In this document: piece after piece, positions 46,007 through 55,311 of the stretch
Layout of the letters: every line of letters starts with the position of its first letter
How positions within the stretch are numbered: the first letter of the stretch is position 1
DNA from: UTCFX2 sp963788145
GTDB taxonomy: Bacteria; Chloroflexota; Anaerolineae; Anaerolineales; UBA4823
DNA: 64,000 bases
Direction: 5' to 3'
Assembly: GCA_963788145.1 (NCBI GenBank)
Contig: CAWBFQ010000007.1
Coordinates: forward strand, 992,001 to 1,056,000
Translations under genes and position numbers: made by a program
Notes under the pieces: model-generated
Database searches by the model: none
What the model saw: only the letters and a program-made list of their open reading frames with translations
What the model was told of the DNA's origin: nothing

Positions 46007-48079
46007 ATGAAAGAATATACTACTGACTTGATTCGCAATATCGCCTTGGTCTCACATAGCAGCGCCGGAAAAACGATGCTGGCTGAAGCAATGTTACATT
46101 TTACTGGGGCGACCACTCGTTTAGGTAAGATCGAAGATGGCACTACCGTGGGGGATTTTGAAGAAGAAGAACACCGCCGGGGCATCTCGCTTTCTACCGC
46201 TCTCCTCCCGGTTGAGTACCGTGATCACAAAATTAACTTGTTGGATACCCCTGGCTACACCGACTTTGTTGGCGAGGTGATCTCTGCTTTACGGGTCGCC
46301 GATGGCGCTGTTGTTCTGATCGATGCAGTCTCAGGGGCGGAAGTGGGTACTGAGATCGCATTCAATACCTGCGATCAATTCAATTTGCCTCGATTTATCG
46401 TGATCAATAAGATGAACCGTGATAATGCCAATTTTGCCAAGGCGCTCGACTCGGTTCGTGAGATTTCATCCACCCGTTTGGTTCCGGTACAGATCCCCTG
46501 GGGCGAGAAAGCCGATTTCAAGGGCATCCTCGATCTCCTGACAATGAAAGCCTACGAGGGCAGCGGAGATGTTGTCAAGGATATCCCTGCTGAATTTATG
46601 GATGATGTCGAGACAGCCCGGATGGAATTGATCGAAGCGGCTGCTGAAGGTGAAGATGCCCTGCTTGAGAAATATCTCGAAGGCGAAGAGTTGAGCCCCG
46701 ATGAGATTCTACGCGGTCTGATGACTGCCTTCCGTTCGGGCGCTTTTTCCCCAGTTTTTGTGACCGCCGGTTCTGCAGAGATTGGCCTGGTTCGTTTGTT
46801 AGATGCGCTCGTTGATTTGATGCCCTCTCCCGCCCAGGTACCGCCGGCAAAAGCTCAGGGTAAGGAAGGCGAAGAAGAGTTGGAAGCCATCGACCATGGC
46901 CCGCTCGGCGCTTACATCTGGAAGACCACAGCCGATCCTTTTGTCGGCAAAATCACCTATTTCCGGGTTTATTCTGGGATGATGACCTCGGATAGCCGGG
47001 TCTGGAACCAGAACAAAAGCGCCGAAGAACGTATCGGCACGATCCACTTGCTGCGCGGCAAAGAGCAAATCGCAGTTAAGGTTGTCCACTCTGGCGATCT
47101 TGCCACTGTCCCGAAGTTGAATTACACCTCAACTGGCGATACTTTATGCGATAAAGGCCACCCCGTCACTTTTGGAAACCCGAGCTACCCGCATGCGCTT
47201 TATCAGGTTGCTGTGTTGCCCAAGACTCAATCTGATTCGGCCAAGATCAGTTCGACCCTCACCCGCCTGTGTGAAGAAGATCCCACCCTCTCCTGGCACC
47301 AGGAACCCGCTACCAATCAGACCATCCTTCAGGGGATGGGTGATCAGCACATCGATGTCGCCATCCGCAAGGCGGAGAGCAAATTCCAGACTGTTCTGAC
47401 TACGATGGAACCTCGCGTTCCATACCAAGAATCGATAACCAAGTCTGGCCAGGCGATGTACCGCCATAAGAAACAAACCGGGGGTGCCGGCCAGTTTGGC
47501 GAGGTCTGGATGCGTATTGAGCCTCTCCAGGATGAAGAATACATCTTTAGCTGGGATGTCTTCGGCGGCGCAGTGTCATCCAGTTACCAGCAGGCCATTG
47601 AAAAAGGCATCAAGAGCGTGATGAAAGAAGGCGTAATGGCTGGATTTTCTCTCAGCCGGGTAAAAGTCTCTGTTTATGATGGCAAGGAACATCCGGTAGA
47701 CTCCAAACCGGTCGCTTTTGAAATAGCTGCCCGTGAATGCTTTAAGCTGGCTGTTAAAGATTCAGCCCCTGTCCTGCTCGAGCCAATCATGAGCTTCCGC
47801 ATTGTTGTCCCCGAAGCGAATATGGGCGATATCCTCGGTGATCTTAACACCCGTCGGGCGCACGTCCAGGGTATGGACACTGAGAAAGGGCGTTCTGTGG
47901 TCACTGCCACAGTTCCGCTTGCCGAAATGTTGCGTTACACTACTGACTTGCGCTCCATCACTGGCGGTCGCGGGGTGTTCACAATGGAATACGACCATCA
48001 TGAAGTCGTTCCGACTCACCTCGCCAACGAAATCATAACTGCCCGTCAAAAAGAGCTTGCTGCTCAGAGGGAAGAATAA
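46007..48079 (+). CDS. EF-G-like translational GTPase (EF-G2 type paralogue)
   Basis: A 690-residue EF-G paralogue with G1 SHSSAGKT in place of the canonical AHIDAGKT, G3 DTPGYTDFVGEV and G4 NKMNRDN. Switch I is shortened and altered (EEEEHRRGISLSTAL). Domains III-V follow to the C-terminus. This pattern is that of the EF-G-like/EF-G2 group, which usually exists besides a normal fusA and is not the main translocase. The role is uncertain, with ribosome recycling or stress-related translation as possibilities. The normal fusA is not in the window. A bidirectional terminator follows. Confidence 0.85.
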   Translation: MKEYTTDLIRNIALVSHSSAGKTMLAEAMLHFTGATTRLGKIEDGTTVGDFEEEEHRRGISLSTALLPVEYRDHKINLLDTPGYTDFVGEVISALRVADGAVVLIDAVSGAEVGTEIAFNTCDQFNLPRFIVINKMNRDNANFAKALDSVREISSTRLVPVQIPWGEKADFKGILDLLTMKAYEGSGDVVKDIPAEFMDDVETARMELIEAAAEGEDALLEKYLEGEELSPDEILRGLMTAFRSGAFSPVFVTAGSAEIGLVRLLDALVDLMPSPAQVPPAKAQGKEGEEELEAIDHGPLGAYIWKTTADPFVGKITYFRVYSGMMTSDSRVWNQNKSAEERIGTIHLLRGKEQIAVKVVHSGDLATVPKLNYTSTGDTLCDKGHPVTFGNPSYPHALYQVAVLPKTQSDSAKISSTLTRLCEEDPTLSWHQEPATNQTILQGMGDQHIDVAIRKAESKFQTVLTTMEPRVPYQESITKSGQAMYRHKKQTGGAGQFGEVWMRIEPLQDEEYIFSWDVFGGAVSSSYQQAIEKGIKSVMKEGVMAGFSLSRVKVSVYDGKEHPVDSKPVAFEIAARECFKLAVKDSAPVLLEPIMSFRIVVPEANMGDILGDLNTRRAHVQGMDTEKGRSVVTATVPLAEMLRYTTDLRSITGGRGVFTMEYDHHEVVPTHLANEIITARQKELAAQREE

Positions 48080-48122
48080 CACGCCCTACTTTGCTGGAGC
48101 GAGACGTGTCATGAAGATAAAT

Positions 48123-48155
48123 AAATGGGGTCGCAAACCAATCGCGACCCCATTT
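48123..48155. terminator. Bidirectional terminator between convergent genes
   Basis: A 12-bp perfect stem (AAATGGGGTCGC / GCGACCCCATTT) with a 9-nt loop. A- and T-rich ends serve the EF-G-like gene on plus and the PAP2 gene on minus. Confidence 0.85.
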
Positions 48156-48158
48156 GTG

Positions 48159-49106
48159 CTAGCCTTTCTTGGCTAGCTTTAATTTGAAAAATACCAGCGG
48201 CGCGAGATACGTGATCCAGACCCCTATCGATCCATATCGAATATAACGAAAAACATATGGGACTAATGCATCGCCTTCCGGGAAAATTTGGTCCAATCCA
48301 TACCATAATGCTATTACCCCCGCCAATCCCACCAGGTAACGCAACAGCCTCTGCCAGATTGGGCCGCTCACGTCCATCCAGCCAGATTTAGAGAGCAAGA
48401 CAGCCCCCAATCCCATCCCGAATAATGTGGCAGATGTTGAGACCACACCGGACAACGAGAGTGGGTTAATTGCCTTTGCATTCGGTATCTGCCCCGCCAA
48501 TTCAATCCAACTCGTCGGTATCTCAAAAGCTCCCAGCGCCAAACGCGCCAAGGCTCCTATCAAGATCAAAACCAGCGAACTGACCAAAGCCACCAGAATC
48601 TGATCTGTGGGTTTTTTCTTCAAGATCCAATCCGTCACCGGCCTATCAAACCGGATGAAAAGCCACAGGATCAAACCTCCAAATAGCCAGCCTAAAAACA
48701 CATCTGTTGGGAAATGCACTCCCAGGTGTATGCGTGAGATCCCGATCATCAGGATCAAGAAGATCGCTATTGACCAAGCCCAACCCCGCTTAAGCCGATT
48801 TGCGATTAACCCCCAAACCACCACTGCGTTTTGGGAGTGTCCCGATGGCGCCCCAAATGAAGTCTCGCTGCTCAAGCCTAGAACGCGCCGATCATACCAG
48901 TAAGGCCGTGGGCTATGTATGAGCAGTTTTAAGATTCCATTAGAAGCCCCGCTCACCATCAGCCCTATTCCTAGCTTCAGGCCAAAAACCGGATCGAGGC
49001 ACCAGAAAATTGCCGGTGCGACCAGTAAGTAAATCTCTTCTACCCCTAGATATGAAAAGAACTTCATTGGCCCCACTAACCCCAAAAACACTCCTTGAAG
49101 CCACAA
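48159..49106 (-). CDS. PAP2-family membrane phosphatase
   Basis: A 315-residue integral membrane protein of the type 2 phosphatidic acid phosphatase family. The three catalytic motifs are KLLIHSPRP, PSGHSQ and SRIHLGVHFPTDVFLG, with the two conserved His residues and Arg. About seven to eight hydrophobic segments follow, and the C-terminal half beyond the catalytic core is longer than usual. It probably removes phosphate from a lipid pyrophosphate or phosphatidic acid on the outer face. The last codons form a GCTAGCC/GGCTAGC hairpin. It lies 27 bp downstream of the MFS gene in a four-gene minus-strand block. Confidence 0.88.
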   Translation of the reverse strand: MWLQGVFLGLVGPMKFFSYLGVEEIYLLVAPAIFWCLDPVFGLKLGIGLMVSGASNGILKLLIHSPRPYWYDRRVLGLSSETSFGAPSGHSQNAVVVWGLIANRLKRGWAWSIAIFLILMIGISRIHLGVHFPTDVFLGWLFGGLILWLFIRFDRPVTDWILKKKPTDQILVALVSSLVLILIGALARLALGAFEIPTSWIELAGQIPNAKAINPLSLSGVVSTSATLFGMGLGAVLLSKSGWMDVSGPIWQRLLRYLVGLAGVIALWYGLDQIFPEGDALVPYVFRYIRYGSIGVWITYLAPLVFFKLKLAKKG

Positions 49107-49133
49107 AATGATGATGATGCCCGGGATTAAGAT

Positions 49134-50300
49134 TCAAGTCCGTTTAATTTTCTCCTGTTCTTCAAATGAAACGAGGTCTTTTTGGCGTAGTGGAGAGAAC
49201 AGCCAGTTGATAATCAAACCGGTAAAGATGAGAGCCAGGCTGATGAAGTAGATTGAGTTTGGGTTAACCTCGTACAGCAAGCCAGCCAGCGGTGGCCCCA
49301 AAACCATCGCGGCTGCCATCGCGGTCTCGAGCATCCCGTATGCAAGACCCATGTTGGCTGCTTGAACCAACACCCTCCCTTGAGCGATGACCAATCCACG
49401 TCCGGTGATGTAGCTGCCCATCAGGAAGTAGCCGGCAAAATAGAACGGCAGACCGTTTCCCAGCCAGATAAGCAGGGTAAACAGACCCATAAAGATTTGG
49501 GTCAGAAGGAAACCAACCCGTGCATTGAGTTGTCCCAATCCCAGATTTAAGATCACAATACCGGCGCTTCGCACGGACAGCAATTGACCGATCGCCGCCA
49601 ACCCGATCCCATGCTCATTTTGCAAATAATTCTGTGAGAGTGGCTGTGGCAGATACATCCCAAACATCACAAAAAATATCAAAAGAACGAACCGTCGATA
49701 ATTCCCTTGCCACAAATCCTTAAAGCCCGGCGCTGCATTGCCATCTGCCGGTCGTTCCACCGGCTGAGATCGGATCAAAAAAATGATCAATGTGGAGATT
49801 AGGAAGACACCTGCCGCGGCCCGAAAATTTGCCTGCAAGCCTACCCGCTCGCCAATCGATCCACCAATCAATGGCCCGAGGATAAAACCCAGATTATAAA
49901 AGGCTGAGTTTAGTGTCAGTACTCTTCCTACGCTGAAACGGCCTCGGGCTGTGGTCATATAGCTGTAGAGTGGAACGGTTACAAAACCGGTTGACCCATA
50001 GAGCACCATTCCAGCAACCAGCAGAGGCATGGAGTTCGCAAAAGCCATGATTAATGTGGCGGCGGTCCCCATGACCCAGGCTAAACGCAACAATGGCCTT
50101 CGCCCAAAACGATCTGAAAGAAACCCTGCTGGCAAAAACGAGAGGGTCAATGCCAGACCCACTAATCCCAAGATTGTGCCGATCTTCACAGGGTCTGCGC
50201 CTAATTCCTGCAAGTAAAGCGGCTGAAAGAAATAAAACATTCCCTCGCCAAGGCCCCAGGTCATCAATGAAAGCGCGATCAGGATTAGATCTCTATTCAT
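49134..50300 (-). CDS. Major facilitator superfamily transporter
   Basis: A 388-residue MFS protein with about 12 transmembrane helices in two halves. The loop 2-3 signature is present (GFLSDRFGRRPLLR). Substrate is not evident. The pattern resembles small-molecule or drug exporters. The start at 50300 gives a 4-bp ATGA overlap with the stop of the upstream hydrolase gene and a normal N-terminus (MNRDLILIALSLMTWG). An ATG at 50402 would add 34 non-hydrophobic residues inside that gene. Confidence 0.87.
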   Translation of the reverse strand: MNRDLILIALSLMTWGLGEGMFYFFQPLYLQELGADPVKIGTILGLVGLALTLSFLPAGFLSDRFGRRPLLRLAWVMGTAATLIMAFANSMPLLVAGMVLYGSTGFVTVPLYSYMTTARGRFSVGRVLTLNSAFYNLGFILGPLIGGSIGERVGLQANFRAAAGVFLISTLIIFLIRSQPVERPADGNAAPGFKDLWQGNYRRFVLLIFFVMFGMYLPQPLSQNYLQNEHGIGLAAIGQLLSVRSAGIVILNLGLGQLNARVGFLLTQIFMGLFTLLIWLGNGLPFYFAGYFLMGSYITGRGLVIAQGRVLVQAANMGLAYGMLETAMAAAMVLGPPLAGLLYEVNPNSIYFISLALIFTGLIINWLFSPLRQKDLVSFEEQEKIKRT

Positions 50301-51070
50301 GCTCCGCCCCTGTTGATCTGCTCTACGAACTCGCCAACAGCCTGAAAAACCACTTCCCGATTGATGTCTCGAGTGATCACATGCCCGCTTTTCTCCAGCC
50401 AAACGATCTCTTTTTGCTGACTGCCTAATTCGGCATAGATTAATTCCGCATGGTGCTCATCGATTTGGATGGTTTTGTCATCTTTCGAATAAACCAACAA
50501 GACCGGCGCGCTGATCTTCGCTAACCCCTGTCGCATGACTATAAGTAAGTCGCTCAATTCGGCGTAAGCCCGGGTTGGGTCCACCGGGTAGCAAATATGC
50601 CCTATATCCATCGATGGGTCGCGCCAATCGGGTGGACCTTTCGGCAGAAAGGGTTTGAGAATACTGAGAGGTTTGATAAAGGGCAGGCGCGGATCCTGTG
50701 GTAAATGATGCGGGGTAGCCAGCGCTGCTACCCCAGCAACTGTATGTTCGGCTGAAAAAGTCAGCGCCAGGATTCCGCCGAGGGATAGACCAATTACCAC
50801 CACTCGTTCTGTGCAGCCGCGCAACAAATGCCAGCCATCTTCGAGGCTCGCCAGCCAGTCCCACCAGCGCGCCCTGATCATGTCTTCAGGCCGCGTGGCA
50901 TGTCCGCTCAGGCGCACGCCCAGCACAGTGTGTCCCTGTTTCCGTAGATATTCGCCCAGCCAGCGCATTTCATTTGGCGCGCCGGTAAACCCATGGATTA
51001 ACAGACAACCACACGCTCCGCCGGGGAAAAAGAACGGCTCTCCACCCGATATCAATCGCGGTATGCTCAC
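50297..51070 (-). CDS. Alpha/beta hydrolase (carboxylesterase/lipase-like)
   Basis: A 257-residue cytosolic alpha/beta hydrolase. It has the oxyanion-hole loop LLIHGFTGAPNEMRWLG, the nucleophile elbow VIGLSLGGILAL, Asp in LVYSKDDKTIQI and His in LEKSGHVITRD, in the order of the Est30/monoglyceride lipase group. It should hydrolyse a medium-size ester. Its stop overlaps the MFS start by 4 bp and it follows the M24 peptidase by 13 bp, so the four genes probably form an operon. Confidence 0.88.
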   Translation of the reverse strand: MSIPRLISGGEPFFFPGGACGCLLIHGFTGAPNEMRWLGEYLRKQGHTVLGVRLSGHATRPEDMIRARWWDWLASLEDGWHLLRGCTERVVVIGLSLGGILALTFSAEHTVAGVAALATPHHLPQDPRLPFIKPLSILKPFLPKGPPDWRDPSMDIGHICYPVDPTRAYAELSDLLIVMRQGLAKISAPVLLVYSKDDKTIQIDEHHAELIYAELGSQQKEIVWLEKSGHVITRDINREVVFQAVGEFVEQINRGGA

Positions 51071-51083
51071 CCCAATCCCTTTC

Positions 51084-52220
51084 TTAGCCTAAAGTCCTCA
51101 GCTCACGCGGTAAGTCGCTTAAACACTCTGCCCCATTCATTGTGATTATGATATTGTCCTCGATGCGCACGCCATTTCGTCCGCTCAGATAAATCCCTGG
51201 CTCAATCGTGAACGCCATCCCGGTCTGAAGCATGAGTTCGTTCCCGGCACGGATATAGGGGGCTTCATGTCCTTCCATCCCAACCCCATGTCCGGTGCGG
51301 TGAAAAAAAGCAGCTCCATAACCAGCTGCCTCGATAACCTTCCTGGCAGCTGCGTCGACGCTCCCCGCGCTTACCTTTGGCCTTGCGGCAGCTCTGCCAG
51401 CCGTGTTTGCCTCCAGTACAATTTTGGCAATCTGCTTAAACTCCGCTTCGACTTCCCCAATTGCGAACGTACGCGTCAGGTCAGAAATGTATCCGTGAAA
51501 GGCGGCGCCCCAATCAATCACCAATAAATCGCCTAACTGGAGTTTGCGATCAGACGGTGAGGCGTGGGGGTTTGCACTATTTGGGCCACCCGAGACGATC
51601 GGAGCAAACGGCAACTCTCCTTCCGATCCGGCCCGCAGCAATTGCAGAGTCAATTCTGAGGCGATTTCGCGCTCGCTCACCCCTTCCTTCACCACTGGCA
51701 GTGTGGCTTCCAGGGCGTTCTGGGCGATCTTGACTGCTGCGCGCATGGCTGTCACCTCATCTGCATCTTTCCGCATTCGCAATCCCGCTAATATTTCATC
51801 TCCAGAGGCGAAGCGAGTCCCTGCTGCTGCGCTCTCCAGCATACGCAACTCCAGAAAACGCATCCGGGTTGGTTCTACGCCAACCATTCGTCCGGTCATC
51901 TGTACAGATCGGATTGCCTTCTCAAAGACCGCCAGCCAACTGGCCGGGTCTTCCCCGTATGAGAACGCCTGAAGGATAAATGGCAGCCCTTCCAGCTTGG
52001 CAGTCTCTAATTCCGGCAGGATGATCAGCGGCGGCTCTTCTCGTCCAAATACTGCAACCACCGGGCGCTCCATCAGGTGAAAATTCAAGCCGGTCAGGTA
52101 GGTCAGACTTGGTCCTGGGGTAAGCGCCACAAAATCAAACTCGCTGTTTGTCAGCGCACTTGCAAGCCGTCTCTGTCGTTTAAGAATTGGGGAATCAAAG
52201 GGGTTCTCTTCTGGCATCAT
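51084..52220 (-). CDS. M24 family metallopeptidase (Xaa-Pro aminopeptidase-like)
   Basis: A 378-residue pita-bread-fold aminopeptidase. An N-terminal creatinase-type domain (~15-150) is followed by the catalytic domain with all five metal ligands: Asp in VIDWGAAFHGY and in SDLTRTF, His in HRTGHGVGMEGHE, Glu in FTIEPGIYL and Glu in VRIEDNIII. It probably removes an N-terminal residue before proline, or is a related dipeptidase. It is the first gene of the minus-strand block and shares a 182-bp divergent spacer with the Lon N-domain gene. Confidence 0.9.
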   Translation of the reverse strand: MMPEENPFDSPILKRQRRLASALTNSEFDFVALTPGPSLTYLTGLNFHLMERPVVAVFGREEPPLIILPELETAKLEGLPFILQAFSYGEDPASWLAVFEKAIRSVQMTGRMVGVEPTRMRFLELRMLESAAAGTRFASGDEILAGLRMRKDADEVTAMRAAVKIAQNALEATLPVVKEGVSEREIASELTLQLLRAGSEGELPFAPIVSGGPNSANPHASPSDRKLQLGDLLVIDWGAAFHGYISDLTRTFAIGEVEAEFKQIAKIVLEANTAGRAAARPKVSAGSVDAAARKVIEAAGYGAAFFHRTGHGVGMEGHEAPYIRAGNELMLQTGMAFTIEPGIYLSGRNGVRIEDNIIITMNGAECLSDLPRELRTLG

Positions 52221-52402
52221 CCAAAACCTCCAAGCTCAAATCTTTTTCATTCCATGGTCAATTTTATCGCAATTCTCACTTTTCACATCTGGTTGCCTGA
52301 TTGTAATTGCATCCGATTCTGGGTCACTGCCCAATTAAAGAGGATCTACCCATTGACTGGTTTCCCGAATACCATTCGCTAAATATGCTAGAATCTCTCT
52401 GG

Positions 52403-53062
52403 ATGAATGAGATTCCACTCTTCCCTTTGAATACTGTCCTTTTCCCTGGCACGCCAGTTCATTTGCATATCTTCGAGCCGCGTTACATTCAAATGGTTAA
52501 TGATTGCGTCGAGCAGAAACAATCATTTGGTGTGGTTTTGATCCGTGCTGGAGTAGAAGCGCTTGGCCCGCTTGCTGAACCGTATCATATTGGCTGCTCA
52601 GCCCAAATTATCCAGATTCAACGGCTAGAAGACGGCTGTATGAACCTGGTTGCCATTGGCCAGGAACGTTTTCGCCTGCTCATGCTTGATCGAGACACCA
52701 AACCGTACCTGCTCGGGCGCGTCCAGTCCTATCCGCTCGATAACCCTGATCCCGTTGGAACCAATCTTCATCTCAATGTTTTGCGCCGCCAGCTCCAGCG
52801 CTTCGTCCAGCTCTTGCTCGAGTCTGGCAACAGCAGTCAGCTTGACCTGAACCAACTTCCTGAAGATGGGGTTTCATTTGCTTACCTAGCTGCGGCTGTG
52901 CTTCAGATCACTCCAATCCAAAAACAAGCACTGCTCGCTGCTGAGCGCCTTGATCATCTGATCAACCGGCTGCAGCGCCATTACTCCCGCGAGCTTGCTC
53001 TGCTTAGCGTTGTGCTTTCCCGGGGCGATTATCTTCAGTCTGGCGGCTTTTCGCTCAATTAA
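52403..53062 (+). CDS. LON substrate-binding (N-terminal) domain protein
   Basis: A protein of about 219 residues containing only the N-terminal PUA-like domain of Lon protease: MNEIPLFPLNTVLFPGTPVHLHIFEPRY at the start, then FGVVLIRAG and helical segments to the C-terminus. It has no AAA or protease part. Such stand-alone proteins are common and are thought to be adaptors or binding proteins, with unproven function. ATG 52403 places the family start at once. An in-frame ATG at 52385 would add six residues. No clear ribosome-binding site is seen for either. Confidence 0.8.
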   Translation: MNEIPLFPLNTVLFPGTPVHLHIFEPRYIQMVNDCVEQKQSFGVVLIRAGVEALGPLAEPYHIGCSAQIIQIQRLEDGCMNLVAIGQERFRLLMLDRDTKPYLLGRVQSYPLDNPDPVGTNLHLNVLRRQLQRFVQLLLESGNSSQLDLNQLPEDGVSFAYLAAAVLQITPIQKQALLAAERLDHLINRLQRHYSRELALLSVVLSRGDYLQSGGFSLN

Positions 53063-53087
53063 CCGTGGTACCAACATCGTTAATGAT

Positions 53088-53116
53088 TTGACAACTGAGC
53101 CAAATCTATCTATACT
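53088..53116 (+). promoter_or_regulatory. Strong sigma70-type promoter of the acyl-CoA synthetase gene
   Basis: A perfect TTGACA and TATACT with a 17-bp spacer, about 80 bp upstream of the acyl-CoA synthetase start. Confidence 0.87.
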
Positions 53117-53127
53117 ATATTGTATAG
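53110..53127. promoter_or_regulatory. Palindrome over the -10: possible operator
   Basis: CTATAC-N6-GTATAG, a 6-bp inverted repeat overlapping the -10 and transcript start. It is consistent with a TetR-like repressor site for fatty-acid metabolism. The regulator is not in the window. Confidence 0.5.
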
Positions 53128-53194
53128 GCGTCCCCATATTGGCGTGACTGAACAGCTGAATAATTAGTAATGTGATCTGCAAAAGGAGGATGAA

Positions 53195-54881
53195 ATGGAT
53201 GAGCGTCCATGGTTGAAGCATTACGATAAGAATGTGCCGGTTTCGATTGACTATCCGCCGGTGACGTTGCATTATTTCTTGGAGGAAAATGCCAGGAAGC
53301 ATCCCGAATTCGGTTTGTACGATATTTAAGGGCGCTCGCATCACCTACAAGGAGATGAACGAGACCACTGACCGCCTGGCAGCCGGACTGGCGGAGCTGG
53401 GCGTGAAAAAAGGCGATCGGGTGGGGATCTTTATTCCGAACACGCCTCAGTTTGTGATGGCTTACTACGCTATCTTAAAGTTGGGGGCAATCGTTGTCGC
53501 CACAAATCCTCTTTACAGCGGGCGAGAAATAGAACACCAGGTGAACGATTCTGGAATCGAAGTGATGATTGTGATGAGTAATTATTATAAGCTCGTCAAA
53601 GAGGTGCAGCCGAAGACGCACATCCGAACAGTGGTTGTCACGAACCTTAAAGAGACGCTTCCCCCAATCCTGTCCTTCTTATTTGGGTTGACAAAAGAGA
53701 AGAAGGGCGGCTTCCGCGTCCAGCTTGAAGCCGGGGATGTCTGGATGAAGGATTTGGTCGAACGCCACAGGCCTGAGGATCGGCCTAAGACTGAGGTCAG
53801 CACGGAAGATGTGGCCCTGTTCCAGTACAGCGGCGGCACGACCGGGGTTTCGAAAGGGGCGGTCGCCACGCATCGCAACCTGGTGGCGAATACCCTGATG
53901 ATCCACTCCTGGATGACCAACTGCGAAGATGGCAAAGAAACCGTTCTGATGGCGATCCCATTATTTCATATTTATGGGATGGTAGCCGGGATGTGTTTCG
54001 CGATTCGGGCGGCTGCGATGATGGTGATGATCCCGAACCCACGCGATATCAAGGATGTGCTGGATAGCATTCAGAAATATAAGGCCTCGGTCTATCCGGG
54101 CGTGCCCACCATGTACAACGCGATCAATAATCACCCGGATGTGAAGGCGAAGAAATATGATCTCAGCACCATCAAAGCCTGCATTTCAGGATCGGCCCCG
54201 CTGCTGCGCGAGACGAAGGACCGCTTTGAAGCGTTAACCGGGGGAAAACTGGCAGAGGGGTTCGGCATGTCGGAGACGCCTGTCGCTACCCACTGCAATC
54301 CACTCTTTGGCAAGAACCCGCCCGGATCGATCGGCCTGCCGCTTCCGGATGTGGATTGCCGGATCGTCAGCCTGGATGATGAAGTGACGGTCCTCGGAAC
54401 GGGCGAAGTGGGCGAGCTGGTCATCAAGGCGCCGAATGTGATGAAGGGCTATCACAACATGCCGACCGAGACGCAGAATGCGCTGCGGGACGGCTGGTTG
54501 TACACCGGCGACATCGCCCGGATGGACGAGGAAGGTTTCTTCTATATTGTTGACCGCAAGAAAGAGCTGATCAAACCGGGTGGTTATCAGGTCTGGCCAC
54601 GCGAGGTAGAGGAAGTGATTATTACCCATCCAAAAGTGTTGGAAGTCGGTGTGGCGGGCATTCCGGATGCTTACCGGGGGGAGACGGTGAAAGCCTGGAT
54701 CGTGGTCAAACCCGGCGAGACGGTGACCGAGGAAGAGATCAAGGAGTTTTGCCGCGAGAAGATGGCAAAATTTAAAGTGCCTACCCACATCGAATTCCGG
54801 GATGAACTGCCCAAGACGACAGTGGGCAAGATTCTGCGGCGCGAATTGGTACGCCAGCACAAAGAGAAGACACCTGCTTAG
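53195..54881 (+). CDS. Long-chain acyl-CoA synthetase (frameshifted in this sequence)
   Basis: About 561 residues once one frameshift is repaired. It is an AMP-forming fatty acyl-CoA ligase, making acyl-CoA from fatty acid, ATP and CoA. Motifs: ATP-binding YSGGTTGVSKGAVATHRN, the acyl/adenylate loop GFGMSETPVATHC, DGWLYTGDIARMDEEGFFY, the hinge DRKKELIKPGGYQVWP, and the catalytic Lys in PKTTVGKILRREL near the end. AGGAGG precedes ATG 53195. Near 53303-53307 one extra G (CCCGAATTC for CCCAATTC) makes the first frame end early at GLYDI, while the next frame continues correctly. The terminal hairpin and operator suggest a monocistronic, regulated gene. Confidence 0.9.
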
Positions 54882-54902
54882 AAAGCAAGATTCGTGAACG
54901 CT

Positions 54903-54932
54903 TCACCAGCCGTCCGTGAGGGCGGCTGGTGA
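54903..54932 (+). terminator. Hairpin after the acyl-CoA synthetase gene
   Basis: TCACCAGCCGTCC / GGGCGGCTGGTGA, a 12-13 bp GC-rich stem with a GTGA loop. The T tract is weak, so termination efficiency is uncertain. Confidence 0.6.
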
Positions 54933-54948
54933 TTCGACCATCGAATTG

Positions 54949-54977
54949 TTGACGTAGCCTGACAGGCATGGTAGAAT
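54949..54977 (+). promoter_or_regulatory. sigma70-type promoter of tRNA-Glu
   Basis: TTGACG and TAGAAT with a 17-bp spacer, 39 bp upstream of the tRNA 5' end. Confidence 0.83.
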
Positions 54978-55015
54978 TCCGTCGCTTTACCGAGCGACCC
55001 GCTCAAATATGCGCC

Positions 55016-55088
55016 GCCCCCATCGTCTAGAGGCCCAGGACGTGGCCCTCTCAAGGCCAAAACTGGAGTTCGAATCTCCATGGGGGCA
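55016..55088 (+). tRNA. tRNA-Glu (anticodon CTC)
   Basis: A 73-nt cloverleaf. The 7-bp acceptor is GCCCCCA / TGGGGGC with discriminator A, the D-arm contains GTCTAGAGGCCCAGGAC, the anticodon stem TGGCC/GGCCA encloses CTCTCAA (anticodon CTC), and the T-arm is TGGAG-TTCGAAT-CTCCA. CCA is not encoded. It is the first and only complete member of three related sequences in the downstream 6 kb. The two later ones keep only a decayed T-arm/acceptor 3' part. Confidence 0.96.
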
Positions 55089-55100
55089 CTAAAAAGAATC

Positions 55101-55133
55101 GAACTGCTTGACCGGCAGGTCAAGCAGTTCTTT
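55101..55133 (+). terminator. Rho-independent terminator of tRNA-Glu
   Basis: GAACTGCTTGACC / GGTCAAGCAGTTC, a 13-bp perfect stem with a 4-nt loop and TTT following. Confidence 0.9.
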
Positions 55134-55260
55134 GCGTTAATTCGCTTTGAGGATCGGGACAGATTGAATAATTGCATTCAATTCACGCGGGGGGCACAAG
55201 AATTGTGATATCCTTACAATCAATGTGACGAAAGTAATCTAAACTGCGGATAAAAAACAC

Positions 55261-55292
55261 TTGGCTACTCACCCCCCCCCCTGTTGTATAGT
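55261..55292 (+). promoter_or_regulatory. Promoter with poly-C (C10) spacer, cassette 1
   Basis: TTGGCT (55261-55266) and TATAGT (55287-55292) separated by 20 bp that include ten consecutive C (55272-55281). The counterpart in cassette 2 has C9 and a 19-bp spacer. Slippage in the tract would alter -35/-10 spacing. No expression data are available. Confidence 0.6.
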
Positions 55293-55311
55293 AATCGCAT
55301 AGGGAATTCCG

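Noticed and set aside
53195..53330. Stop-codon readthrough or selenocysteine in the acyl-CoA synthetase
   Set aside because: Removing one G restores the family sequence in a single step and the TAA is only in the wrong frame, so a single-base shift is simpler.
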